NCBI GenBank assembly: GCA_902776545.1 | Contig: CACYQO010000022.1 | Span: 1 to 64,000 of the forward strand | Direction of reading: 5' to 3' | From: an uncultured Prevotellaceae bacterium | GTDB taxonomy: Bacteria > Bacteroidota > Bacteroidia > Bacteroidales > Bacteroidaceae | DNA length: 64,000 nt | Part shown: one piece after another, positions 24,088 to 32,442 of the stretch | Position numbering within the stretch: the stretch's first letter is position 1 | Layout: every line of letters starts with the position of its first letter | Position numbers and translations under genes: made by a program | Notes under the pieces: model-generated | Seen by the model: the letters and a program-made list of their open reading frames with translations, nothing else | Database searches by the model: none | Told to the model about the DNA's origin: nothing

Positions 24088-26498
24088 ATTGATATACTTA
24101 CAATTTTATTGAGATTTATTTTTTCATTAAGAAGTTCCACTAACGCTTTTAAGTCATCAATTCTATCATATCTTAAGATTTCATTTATTTTTGTACTCTT
24201 AAAGATGTCGAATGAATCATCGTCAATATCGCTTAACAGGTAGTCTGCCAAGAAACCTTCCAACATATTGTTGTTTCTTCGAGTTTTGTCCACTTCTGAC
24301 ATTTTTTTAGCTCTCATCACAAGTAAATAGGCTTGAGACAATCCCAAATACTCCATGAGACGTTTTTGGGTTGCTTTCTGTAATGGTAGCATTATCGTAT
24401 TGTCTTTGTCTATCCATCGCAAGAACGCGTTGTATTGGACTTTATCAGACTCTTTAAGAGGAGCCATTATTTCTTCATACACTTGCATTTGAGATTTCTT
24501 CTCCACCTTCTTCCGCAGCAAAATCTTCCAGAGATAAATGTCTGAGTCACGTTCTTCTAATGTGATTATACCTTGAGTATAATAGGAGTTGCGAGTGATT
24601 ATTTCCTGTTCAGTACCCTCACGCTCTCTATCAATTATAGTTTGTGATAATTCATTGGTAATATCGTCCAATCGTTGTATTGCGGTAATTTGATTAAGGA
24701 GATCCTCGTCTTTAAGGTCTTTTAGTCTCGAAATTCCCATATATTCATCTTGGGTTTTGAAAATTACCCATTCTGATTCTGCTATACGAGTTGGACGTCC
24801 TGTTTCGAACACAAATTCCATCATAGAAACAACTTGTCGAGACGTAGGCCTTTCCTCATTAGGGTCGTCGTCGCCTGAGACACGGGGGTAATCATCCGGA
24901 TTTGGTTTAACGGGTTTTTCAAATCCTCCTAACATTTCTCTTCTAAATACAGAATTCAAAAACTTATATTGTTCCAATTCATAGTCGTATTTATCCCAGA
25001 GGTACTTATCTATGAAAATATAATCTTGGATGATTTCAAAAATGAGTTGCCCTGGATTAGTCGTAAATGGGTCAAAAGAATTGGGGTAGTTTGAAAAAAA
25101 TGAGTTGGCATTATGCGGACGATAACGAAGGACAAATACATATTTTTCCTTAATTTTGTTGCCTAATATGCGTTTGTTACCTATTCTCATTGGACGAAGA
25201 TGATTATAACTATATATATTCACCCTATATGATTCGAGTAGTTTTTTTAATTCGCATTTCATTTTGTCGGGTGCATAATAATCAACCACAAATGCAACGC
25301 TTTCAGCTTTTTCTTTGCCGTTCAACCTTCCAAGAATCTCCTTCTTAATCGCTTCTGAGAAAACTTTTTGAACTTCAAAAGATTCATCAAAGATATGTTC
25401 ATCTATGTCTGAAGTGAAATTCTTTAACCTTTGTTTATAGAGGTTTATTAGGTCTTCAGAAAGACATAACGCAAAAGTATTACGCTCCTGAACCCAATAT
25501 TCGGCATTGTCGGTAAAGTTCCCTATCAGTGGGACAAAATAGTTATTATGCCACATATCCTTGTCCGTTATGTGCCAATGCCTACTCTTTCCACTATCTT
25601 TGAAATTTGGCATGAAAATATATCTTGTCTCCTCATCGGTCAAACAAGTAAAGTGGTCATTGTATTGATATTCTTTTTCTCCAAAACCAGGATAAATAAA
25701 GCTCAATCTCTTGTCTCGAAGTAAGGTCTCTGCTAACCGATAAGGGTGATCAGAAAAATCAAAAACGAAGCAATTCCTAATACCTGTATTGCCACTACGG
25801 TTGAGCTTTTCTATGTTAGCCTTGCGTAGGCTCTTGCATTCGTCATTATTGGTGAAGAAAACAAAAATATTATCTATATTAATGCTCGCTTTAGCCTCTT
25901 TGATTTTGTGACGAATATCTTTAGAAGTCAAATCATGGCATATGCACACATTCTTATTAGAAAGAATGTCATCAGGTGTTCCATAGAATTCTTCGATGAA
26001 TTCGTTCTTATTCTCTCTAGATACCATTATATCATTAGGAGAACAGAATATGAGATTTTTATGCCCATCAGCACCTAAATATTTTTTTTCTTCATTTAAT
26101 GAGATTATTGTTTTTTTAAAGCTATTCCATTTACCCAGATATTTATTCTGCTTACGAGCGTCCCTCGCCTTTTTACTATCATAGGGGTCAACATACAACA
26201 TGTGCAGAGAACGGGCTGGCTTTAGATTATTAATCGAATCTTGATTATAATAAATCGAGAGACGAATTATCAAATATTTCAAGAATAATTCCCTTGCCCA
26301 ATTAGGACATAATGGAATTCTAATTATTGGGAAGCACAACTCATCATGTTCCTTATTTAAGTAGTAGCAGATGTAGTTGTCCATAAGATATAGGAATCGC
26401 CGAGCATCTTCCTTCCGAGTATGGAACATGGCTTTATCAATAATGGCATCAACAACAGGAGACGCTGTATCTACTACATATTTAAATTTATCTTTCAT
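24084..26498 (-). CDS. DrmE-like protein (tentative)
   Basis: 804 residues with no motif I can name with certainty. It precedes the DrmA-like gene and overlaps it by 4 bases (ATGA), in the place that drmE takes in class 2 DISARM, and its size fits DrmE. The N-terminal half contains short beta/alpha stretches (RSLHMLYVDP, NLIFCSPNDIM, NIFVFFTNNDE) that look like a Rossmann-like or degenerate nuclease/helicase fold; the C-terminal half is helical and charged. The assignment rests on context and length, not on a motif. Alternative: an unrelated partner protein. Confidence 0.55.
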   Translation of the reverse strand: MKDKFKYVVDTASPVVDAIIDKAMFHTRKEDARRFLYLMDNYICYYLNKEHDELCFPIIRIPLCPNWARELFLKYLIIRLSIYYNQDSINNLKPARSLHMLYVDPYDSKKARDARKQNKYLGKWNSFKKTIISLNEEKKYLGADGHKNLIFCSPNDIMVSRENKNEFIEEFYGTPDDILSNKNVCICHDLTSKDIRHKIKEAKASINIDNIFVFFTNNDECKSLRKANIEKLNRSGNTGIRNCFVFDFSDHPYRLAETLLRDKRLSFIYPGFGEKEYQYNDHFTCLTDEETRYIFMPNFKDSGKSRHWHITDKDMWHNNYFVPLIGNFTDNAEYWVQERNTFALCLSEDLINLYKQRLKNFTSDIDEHIFDESFEVQKVFSEAIKKEILGRLNGKEKAESVAFVVDYYAPDKMKCELKKLLESYRVNIYSYNHLRPMRIGNKRILGNKIKEKYVFVLRYRPHNANSFFSNYPNSFDPFTTNPGQLIFEIIQDYIFIDKYLWDKYDYELEQYKFLNSVFRREMLGGFEKPVKPNPDDYPRVSGDDDPNEERPTSRQVVSMMEFVFETGRPTRIAESEWVIFKTQDEYMGISRLKDLKDEDLLNQITAIQRLDDITNELSQTIIDREREGTEQEIITRNSYYTQGIITLEERDSDIYLWKILLRKKVEKKSQMQVYEEIMAPLKESDKVQYNAFLRWIDKDNTIMLPLQKATQKRLMEYLGLSQAYLLVMRAKKMSEVDKTRRNNNMLEGFLADYLLSDIDDDSFDIFKSTKINEILRYDRIDDLKALVELLNEKINLNKIVSISI

Positions 26499-26511
26499 AA
26501 CTTGCCTCTCT

Positions 26512-28257
26512 TTATTCTAATATGAGTATTTCCAAATCGTAAATGGCTCTAGTCATACCAACATACAATTCAAACCTATCCAATTCTGTCCTGCTACTCA
26601 AAAGAAGAGTAATATGTTTGTTCTCCAGTCCTTTATAAGAAAGAATCGAGGTAAATTGTAATCGTCTTTCTTTTGTGCCAATATTTTCGGACGTGAGCTC
26701 CTTAGTACTCTCCATGTCGAAAATTCGGTCATAAATCGTCTCGTCTTCATTATATGGTATTTTCTTTATGTGAGAATCACACAAAAGCGTATAATCACAC
26801 CAATCCAATGAATCTTCCTTTATCTTGGCGATTTTATCACGTACAAATCTTACAATCTCTTTCGCGCCTTTGAAACGATATATGACAATTGCTTCATTGT
26901 GCAGGTTTTCAATGTCATTGACAAAATTGCTAATATCAGAATCTTCATTCTTTAGTAGCATATTTGCATATTCCACAATCTCGCGATTGGTTGGTACACG
27001 TTTATTCTCACTCAATAGGAAATGGCATCCATAACGATTGAGGCTCTCAGCATAACTTTCCAACTCGCGTAGGTCTTTCTTATATCCTTGTTCGGTATCG
27101 TAGAACACAAGATAACGCCCATTTTCCAAACCGTTACATAGAGAAGATGTCAAATTATTAAGTACACAAGCTATGTTTTTGTCGAATGTATCCTGTGCTT
27201 CATCTATAATAATGTAGTCATAAGGTTTAAATTCCTCTTGCGAACGCAAATGTTGCATTAAAGCATTTACTTTCTCAGAGAGAGCTTCAGTATCTCCTGT
27301 AAAATCCTGATAGTCTATATACTTGTGTTCTTTATCAAGGCTATAAAGGAAACTGATGTATTGCTTTACCTCGCAATTTACCAAATTCTCTAATTCAAGT
27401 TCAGTTCTTATCTTTGAAGCAAGAAGCTTGTTCCAACAAATATAAATACCATGAAGCGATTCGTATCGATGGATAAAAGCTTTTGCGAAAGTGGTTTTTC
27501 CAGTACCGGGTCCACCCTCCATGATGATTCTTATATTGCGCTCAAGGCTAGAGAATAGGTCAAGATTCTGTATATTAAGCCATTTGGCTATGCTTGCCAG
27601 CTGTCCTTCTTTATATTGATATTCACTACAGATATTAGGAGTTAAAACTTTTATTGCAATTAGAAGTTCATCTTTTGTTAGTTCTTTACTATACCAATTC
27701 TTCTTGTTTTGGTCAATTTGAATTACATCAAGACAAAAATCAGCAAAGGATTTGCTTTGGTCCTGCTGTTGAATGGCAGACCATAACTTATAACCCTGGT
27801 CTAACTGAGGAAGATCATTAGTTTTTATAATTTTGGAATGCGGGAAAGCACATACTGTGTCAATAAACAATTCACGGGGATTTAGGACTTTGTTATTGAT
27901 TAAAGCGTACATGTAATCATGTGCTTGATCGAAAGGCGAACGAACCATGAGGGTGCCGCTACCTTTTGTAAAATAGAATGAACCGTTGCGAACATCAACA
28001 CCTCCTCCTTTCACTTCAACGACAATTGCACCTTTTTCGCATACGAGGAAGAAATCTATTTGAATCTCTGATTGATTACCAACTGGGATGGTAAGTTTTA
28101 AGTCATGCCAAAAATGCCATGTATAGATGCTTGCTTTGCAATCAGCATAAATACGTCTATACATATCTATCTCTCCCTGTAGTGGAGTGCCATCTTCCTT
28201 CACTATTATGGTTTCCAGAAGATTAATATCTTTATAGTCATGATTTATTATTGGCAT
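26512..28257 (-). CDS. NERD nuclease-domain / UvrD-type helicase
   Basis: 581 residues. The N-terminal NERD (nuclease-related) domain spans about 25-140 with the core IDFFLV...VVEVKGG, the D-ExK residues of the PDDEXK-type site. A SF1 helicase/ATPase follows: GGPGTGKTT (~247), IIIDEAQD (~347), SYKGLE and VGMTRA (~564) as the UvrD-C motifs. It is therefore a nuclease-helicase fusion. It sits 14 bases after the radical SAM stop and 13 bases before the DrmE-like gene. It may take the place of the PLD nuclease DrmC that is missing from this cluster (inference). Confidence 0.85.
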   Translation of the reverse strand: MPIINHDYKDINLLETIIVKEDGTPLQGEIDMYRRIYADCKASIYTWHFWHDLKLTIPVGNQSEIQIDFFLVCEKGAIVVEVKGGGVDVRNGSFYFTKGSGTLMVRSPFDQAHDYMYALINNKVLNPRELFIDTVCAFPHSKIIKTNDLPQLDQGYKLWSAIQQQDQSKSFADFCLDVIQIDQNKKNWYSKELTKDELLIAIKVLTPNICSEYQYKEGQLASIAKWLNIQNLDLFSSLERNIRIIMEGGPGTGKTTFAKAFIHRYESLHGIYICWNKLLASKIRTELELENLVNCEVKQYISFLYSLDKEHKYIDYQDFTGDTEALSEKVNALMQHLRSQEEFKPYDYIIIDEAQDTFDKNIACVLNNLTSSLCNGLENGRYLVFYDTEQGYKKDLRELESYAESLNRYGCHFLLSENKRVPTNREIVEYANMLLKNEDSDISNFVNDIENLHNEAIVIYRFKGAKEIVRFVRDKIAKIKEDSLDWCDYTLLCDSHIKKIPYNEDETIYDRIFDMESTKELTSENIGTKERRLQFTSILSYKGLENKHITLLLSSRTELDRFELYVGMTRAIYDLEILILE

Positions 28258-28271
28258 ATCTCAGTTTTTCA

Positions 28272-29684
28272 CTATTCCCAAAGTTTGGGATTTTTTAAGT
28301 TAGACATCTTATAGTTAAACATCTCCAGTAGTTCCTCTCGATGTTCGGGAAACATCTCCAGTGTATCAAGTAGGGTCTGCATGGTTTTGCAAATCCTTCG
28401 CACTTTACCTCGCGAATCTTCTCTATCGTAATATCCTGTTTCGTAATCCCGCAGGAACTCCTCAAATGGTTTTATTGGCTTAAGAACTTCAAAACCTGCG
28501 CCTTGTTCCCAGAACGTTTGGTTACGATAAGAATATTCCCAGAACGACATCTTCTTGTAGAAGGCCTGTTGATTACACCAGCGGGCGATCTGAATATACA
28601 AGTTTGAAATCGGAGCGTTGTGGTAGTCTTCATGGCGCATCAGGTAACCTACACAACCGTAAGTCATCAGCACCTTGATGCGCTGGAAGATTTCCCATAT
28701 GTCACGATAGAATTTCTGATAGCCTTGCTCTGTTTGTTTAAATCCGCAGAACAGGTAGAATTTTGTACCCTTCTTGGGATTGTAATGCTTCCAGATCTTT
28801 AGAGCTCTTTCTATTAGTGGACGATCTTTCCAATTATCAAAGGCAAAGATAAAGTCACCATGATACTTCGTCTTCGAAAGCATCTCGGCCATCTCCTCAC
28901 CATGAGGGCTTTGTGCCAGCATACGCTCGTCAAGCCCTTGACGGAACTGAAAAGGTCGTCCCGTGTCTATCAGCTGTTGCAGTCTGGCACGCCAAATGGC
29001 AGGGTCGGCACCTAGGAAGTTGTCGTCCCACAAATAGATATAAGGGCGCACCAATCGGCCTTGCTCATCACGTTCTTCATCGAGAAACCATTCAAGGTCG
29101 GAATACGGGAAGATTTTGTCTTCCAGTTTGTTGATGCAGAATGGGCAATGGCGGATGCAACCACGAGTAAGGAAGCCAATGCTATACTGCTGGTAATCTT
29201 TGTATTTATCACGCTTAAACCCTTCGGCCACCTTGCGGTCAACAAATGAATCGTAAAGATGATAGTAGGGCATCTGGCGGGCAAGGTCTATACCATTTTT
29301 TCGGGGTCCACCACGAAGATTGGGATATTGGCAAAGGAATTCATCACGTTCCAGTTGATTCATATCATCATCACGTTTCTGTCGGTAGATGTTCACATTC
29401 AACTCATTGGCATAGAAGCCTGTGCCACCTCTACGGAACTTTTTTTGTTGGGCGGGAGTAGCATTCTCATAAAAGACAGGCATCTGTGTGAACGTAAATA
29501 CTCGGGAGATGTAGATAAGTTTGTATGGCGTAATGTCCTCGTCCTGATCAATTATCAGTTTGAAGTCAATGCCGTTGTCGTTGAGGAATCCTGCCAGTTT
29601 CATCAAGACAAGATTAGGGTGCCGCGTCCCGTTGCAGAGTAGGTCGGCATCCACAAGTCCTATCTTGAGTTTCTTTCTTGGCAT
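28272..29684 (-). CDS. radical SAM protein with cobalamin-binding-like N-terminus
   Basis: 470 residues. The CxxxCxxC cluster motif (TRGCIRHCPFC, ~175) binds a 4Fe-4S cluster and SAM. The N-terminal ~100 residues (KIGLVDADLL, HPNLVLMKLAGFL) resemble a Rossmann/B12-binding-like fold. The TIM-barrel continues (YLWDDNFLGADP, FRQGLDERML, DFIFAFDNW). Family members carry out radical chemistry on varied substrates, including nucleic acids. It begins 1 base after the 90-aa gene and is 14 bases from the helicase gene. Its presence in a DISARM-like operon without a methyltransferase raises the possibility of a different kind of self-marking, which is speculative. Confidence 0.8.
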   Translation of the reverse strand: MPRKKLKIGLVDADLLCNGTRHPNLVLMKLAGFLNDNGIDFKLIIDQDEDITPYKLIYISRVFTFTQMPVFYENATPAQQKKFRRGGTGFYANELNVNIYRQKRDDDMNQLERDEFLCQYPNLRGGPRKNGIDLARQMPYYHLYDSFVDRKVAEGFKRDKYKDYQQYSIGFLTRGCIRHCPFCINKLEDKIFPYSDLEWFLDEERDEQGRLVRPYIYLWDDNFLGADPAIWRARLQQLIDTGRPFQFRQGLDERMLAQSPHGEEMAEMLSKTKYHGDFIFAFDNWKDRPLIERALKIWKHYNPKKGTKFYLFCGFKQTEQGYQKFYRDIWEIFQRIKVLMTYGCVGYLMRHEDYHNAPISNLYIQIARWCNQQAFYKKMSFWEYSYRNQTFWEQGAGFEVLKPIKPFEEFLRDYETGYYDREDSRGKVRRICKTMQTLLDTLEMFPEHREELLEMFNYKMSNLKNPKLWE

Positions 29685-29685
29685 A

Positions 29686-29958
29686 TCAGTTTTGTTTGTT
29701 AGTTATGAGATCGCCTTTGTGCAGACAAACAAGGTAATTATTTTCAATTAGCACTAACGCATCGGTTTCTGGTACAGACCATTCCACTAGCTCTTCAAAG
29801 CCCATATTCTTAGCCTCACAAGCCTGCACTTCTCGCCAACCCTTTGTGTTGGCTAAGTGCTCCAATGTTTTGGCGGTTTCTTCCTCCACCAAATCCATCA
29901 GGCTACTCCACTCCTGATACATCCCACCTGCAGGGATTTTTATATTGGTACACTTCAT
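29686..29958 (-). CDS. hypothetical 90-aa protein
   Basis: Small acidic protein, not recognised. The stop lies 1 base before the radical SAM start, so it is translationally coupled. It contains a short hydrophobic stretch (TDALVLIENNYLVCL) but no signal peptide. It could be a partner of the radical SAM enzyme, as small proteins often are; that is inference from position. Confidence 0.6.
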   Translation of the reverse strand: MKCTNIKIPAGGMYQEWSSLMDLVEEETAKTLEHLANTKGWREVQACEAKNMGFEELVEWSVPETDALVLIENNYLVCLHKGDLITNKQN

Positions 29959-29990
29959 ATTACAAACTTGTATTTATATTGGAGAAACAT

Positions 29991-30233
29991 CTAAATTTTT
30001 TGCTGGACAATAACAAAACTCTCAGTCGGTGTTTTTGTTGAGTTCAGCAATTGCTTAATGTCAACATCAAGTATGTTGGCAATCTTAGTTAATGTTGGTA
30101 AATCTGGTTGGGAGGAATTGGTACACCACTTTGATACTGTAGCAGGATCCTTTCCGATCTGCTCTGCCAGCCATTTCCCAGTCTTCTTTTTCTCTACAAG
30201 GACAACCTTGATCCTATTAATATCCTCAGCCAT
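29991..30233 (-). CDS. XRE-family transcription regulator heading the defence operon
   Basis: 80 residues from ATG 30233. The upstream TTG at 30263 lies inside the promoter box (30261-30268) and is rejected. HTH_3/XRE fold: KWLAEQIGKDPATVSKWCTN (~20-40), PTLTKIANILDVDIKQLL. It is the first gene of the nine-gene operon and its stop is 32 bases from the next start. Probable autoregulator of the defence cluster. Confidence 0.82.
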   Translation of the reverse strand: MAEDINRIKVVLVEKKKTGKWLAEQIGKDPATVSKWCTNSSQPDLPTLTKIANILDVDIKQLLNSTKTPTESFVIVQQKI

Positions 30234-30260
30234 TATTGATAAATAAATTGATGTTTGGCG

Positions 30261-30268
30261 CAAAGATA
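30261..30268 (-). promoter_or_regulatory. -7 box of the defence operon B
   Basis: TATCTTTG on the minus strand, 27 bases before ATG 30233; the only promoter of this type seen ahead of the nine-gene operon. Confidence 0.65.
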
Positions 30269-30423
30269 TAAAATTTCCTGCAAATATCTATATGATTTTC
30301 TATAAAAACTTTCATTTTTGTTGCTTTTTTATGAAAAGCGTTGGCTTTGAACTCTTAGAATGGGAAAGGAATGATGAAAATGTGGCATGAGCTTGCTCGT
30401 TTTGCAGTCATCTCTCCTCCAAA

Positions 30424-30476
30424 AATTGAACTTTGGGGGGAATTAGGCTTCCCGATAAGAATAATTGAACTTTGGG
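30424..30476. repeat. direct repeat upstream of the defence operon
   Basis: The 14-mer AATTGAACTTTGGG occurs at 30424-30437 and again at 30463-30476. It lies about 160 bases upstream of the XRE promoter, in a 220-base gap that holds nothing else recognisable. It could be an operator pair or a trace of recombination. Confidence 0.4.
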
Positions 30477-30486
30477 CAAGCCCGAC

Positions 30487-30843
30487 TTATGTTGAATCAT
30501 CTCCAGTTTCTACCTTGGTTTCAGAATCCAAACAAGCGAGATTTTTTATGTGAATATGGATATAGCGGGAACTCCTTTTGATTTCAAGAACACCCATCTT
30601 TTGGAGAGATCTTAGGAATGACATGACAGCCTTCCTTTCCCATCCCCATCTTTCCGCAAGTTGCTTGTATTTTGTGTCGAAAGGAATGTTGATGGTGTAT
30701 TTTACGAGGTCATCAAAGTTATCTGTTTGACACTCGTATAAGTATAGGAAAGCATCAATACGTGTTGTTCCATTTGTCTGAGATTTGGCCAAGAATTGGA
30801 ATAAATCTGCGTTCAACTTCGTGAAAAATATGTTTGGTTTCAT
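30487..30843 (-). CDS. hypothetical winged-helix-like protein of the island module
   Basis: 118 residues from ATG 30843, one base after the upstream stop (TAAAATG); in-frame ATGs at 30870 and 30879 are alternatives but overlap that gene. Residues about 50-100 look like a winged helix (KYKQLAERWGWERKAVMSFLRSLQKMGVLEI) of the replication-initiator or plasmid-control type. Part of a small module of genes typical of Bacteroidales integrative elements. Function not known. Confidence 0.6.
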   Translation of the reverse strand: MKPNIFFTKLNADLFQFLAKSQTNGTTRIDAFLYLYECQTDNFDDLVKYTINIPFDTKYKQLAERWGWERKAVMSFLRSLQKMGVLEIKRSSRYIHIHIKNLACLDSETKVETGDDST

Positions 30844-30844
30844 T

Positions 30845-31450
30845 TTAATATCGTTGTCTTTTTGGTGCATTATCTTCATTTCTTTTTTGCTGTAATTCTC
30901 GTTCGTGAACAGTTATGATGGTATCGCGTTCATCGCAGAAGGACTTAACGCTTCCCACAATTACTTGGGGATCAAAATAACTATAGAATCGTTCGTACAT
31001 GCCCGCCTTGAAATTAAAGAAGAAGAGCATAACTTCGTCAGTCTTCAGATATTTGTATCTACTCGCAATAGCCATTGCTACTAACTGGATTTGTGCTTCG
31101 CTCGCGTCTTCTTTTAGCCCGCAACAGATGCTAACGTCGGCTATTTGTGGTACAAGCCAGACAGTAGACGCAAACATTCCGTATGTTATGTCAAGCAAAT
31201 CTAAACGTGGCGAATCTCCATAAGTGCATTGCACTGGGTTTTGGCATAGATAAAACTGTCGCGAAGGCGTATTGGCGATTACAAATTCGTTGAAAGTGGG
31301 GTACTTCTGTAAAAGGCGTGACACCATTATCGCATTATCAGGTTCATTCCGAAGCCGAACTAAATCCTGCGATAACCTTAGTTGCGGTGCTAAGTACGTC
31401 CCGTTTTCTTTTTTCCTGTTTATCAATTCTTGGGTTATTGTTGATTCCAT
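30845..31450 (-). CDS. conserved hypothetical protein of Bacteroidales mobile elements
   Basis: 201 residues from ATG 31450, which overlaps the upstream gene by 107 bases in another frame; an ATG at 31327 would avoid the overlap and give a 160-residue protein. Soluble, no signal peptide. No domain that I can name with certainty, but its place after a DUF6291-like gene and an HTH gene is a typical accessory module of these elements. Confidence 0.6.
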   Translation of the reverse strand: MESTITQELINRKKENGTYLAPQLRLSQDLVRLRNEPDNAIMVSRLLQKYPTFNEFVIANTPSRQFYLCQNPVQCTYGDSPRLDLLDITYGMFASTVWLVPQIADVSICCGLKEDASEAQIQLVAMAIASRYKYLKTDEVMLFFFNFKAGMYERFYSYFDPQVIVGSVKSFCDERDTIITVHERELQQKRNEDNAPKRQRY

Positions 31451-31874
31451 TTGACTGTATTTCTGAGGGGTTAGACTCTATATTGATGTTAATAGCGTTA
31501 GCTATATCATCATTATTTTTACTTTTACATTTATCATTACTATTATTGTTACTTTTGCATGCGCTCGCTTGCAATGGCATACCGTCGCTTTCGTTTGTAT
31601 TCGACTGAGCGCGGTTGTTGCCATTTTGATGACGTCTTAGTGCATTCAAACGATTTTGTTCACATCGGTCTGAGTACTTCTTGAAGTCTCGATCGATTTG
31701 AACTTTGAACATTGAGAATAGTGCTTGTAGAGCAGTATCGGTGCTTTCCAAAGGCATTCCCGAAGATGAATATTCAAGAATACCTTTGAAAAGTATGCCA
31801 GCCTGTTCGTTTGTTAAGCACTTGACTGCGGTATTATTCTCAGAGTGAATAATAATGCTTGTTGCTTCCTTCAT
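31344..31874 (-). CDS. DUF6291-like protein of the island module
   Basis: 176 residues. The N-terminal ~75 residues (IIIHSENNTAVKCLTNEQAGILFKGIL, ALQALFSMFKVQIDRDFKKY) resemble DUF6291, a family found beside replication genes in Bacteroidales elements. The rest is asparagine- and serine-rich and probably disordered. Starts 2 bases after the HTH gene stop. Function unknown. Confidence 0.6.
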   Translation of the reverse strand: MKEATSIIIHSENNTAVKCLTNEQAGILFKGILEYSSSGMPLESTDTALQALFSMFKVQIDRDFKKYSDRCEQNRLNALRRHQNGNNRAQSNTNESDGMPLQASACKSNNNSNDKCKSKNNDDIANAININIESNPSEIQSNGINNNPRIDKQEKRKRDVLSTATKVIAGFSSASE

Positions 31875-31876
31875 GC

Positions 31877-32230
31877 TTAAACAGCCTTATGCCTTTTGAT
31901 GAATTCCTGGGCTTCCTGCTCCAACTCTTCCTGGCTTTTACTATGACGCTGTTTCATCCAGTCATCAATCTCGGATTGGAGAAAAGCCAATGCCTTATTG
32001 ATCTTATGGTAGGGTATCTGCTTGTTGGAAACCCAGCCATAGACGGTCTGCTTGACAGGATGGGAAGGAATGTAAGCACATAGTTCATCGATATCCATCC
32101 AATGGGGCGCATTGCTTATTTGCTGTCTGTTACGCATGGTTTGAATGGTTTCTTCTAACCCTTCAACCTTCCAAATGAGGTAGGACAATGCTCCTGGCAT
32201 TTCCTCCAAAGTCGTAATGTTTTTGCTCAT
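31877..32230 (-). CDS. HTH_17-type DNA-binding protein
   Basis: 117 residues. Short N-terminal helix, then an excisionase-like helix-turn-helix: WMDIDELCAYIPSHPVKQTVYGWVSNKQIPYHKI. It is clearly homologous in its central part to the protein at 51381-51758 in island A (same WxxxxxLCxYxPxHPxxQTVYGW pattern). A near-consensus box TTCCTTTG at 32269-32276 may drive it. It leads the small accessory module of island B. Confidence 0.75.
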   Translation of the reverse strand: MSKNITTLEEMPGALSYLIWKVEGLEETIQTMRNRQQISNAPHWMDIDELCAYIPSHPVKQTVYGWVSNKQIPYHKINKALAFLQSEIDDWMKQRHSKSQEELEQEAQEFIKRHKAV

Positions 32231-32400
32231 ATCTCTGTTATCCTTTAATTTAATAAATATTTCAGGTGCAAAGGAACAGCAAAAAGAAGAACCAATAAGG
32301 AATTATTAGAAAAAGGTTGTGATTTTAACATTTCACGCCAAGGAAACGCCTATATAAAGGGTACGAAGATAGGCTTCAGATAACAAAAAGTGGAAAAAAC

Positions 32401-32427
32401 AGCCCTCGAACAGTTCATCCGAGGGCT
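32401..32427 (-). terminator. terminator of the island B recombinase
   Basis: Perfect 8-bp stem AGCCCTCG/CGAGGGCT with an 11-base loop, followed on the minus strand by GTTTTTTCC. It lies 16 bases after the recombinase stop. Confidence 0.85.
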
Positions 32428-32442
32428 ATAAGACATAGGAAT

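Noticed and set aside
30233..30268. Longer XRE start at TTG 30263, and similar TTG starts at 9903, 46547 and 60825.
   Set aside because: In each case the TTG is part of a TAnnTTTG promoter box, which cannot be translated from a transcript that starts downstream of it.
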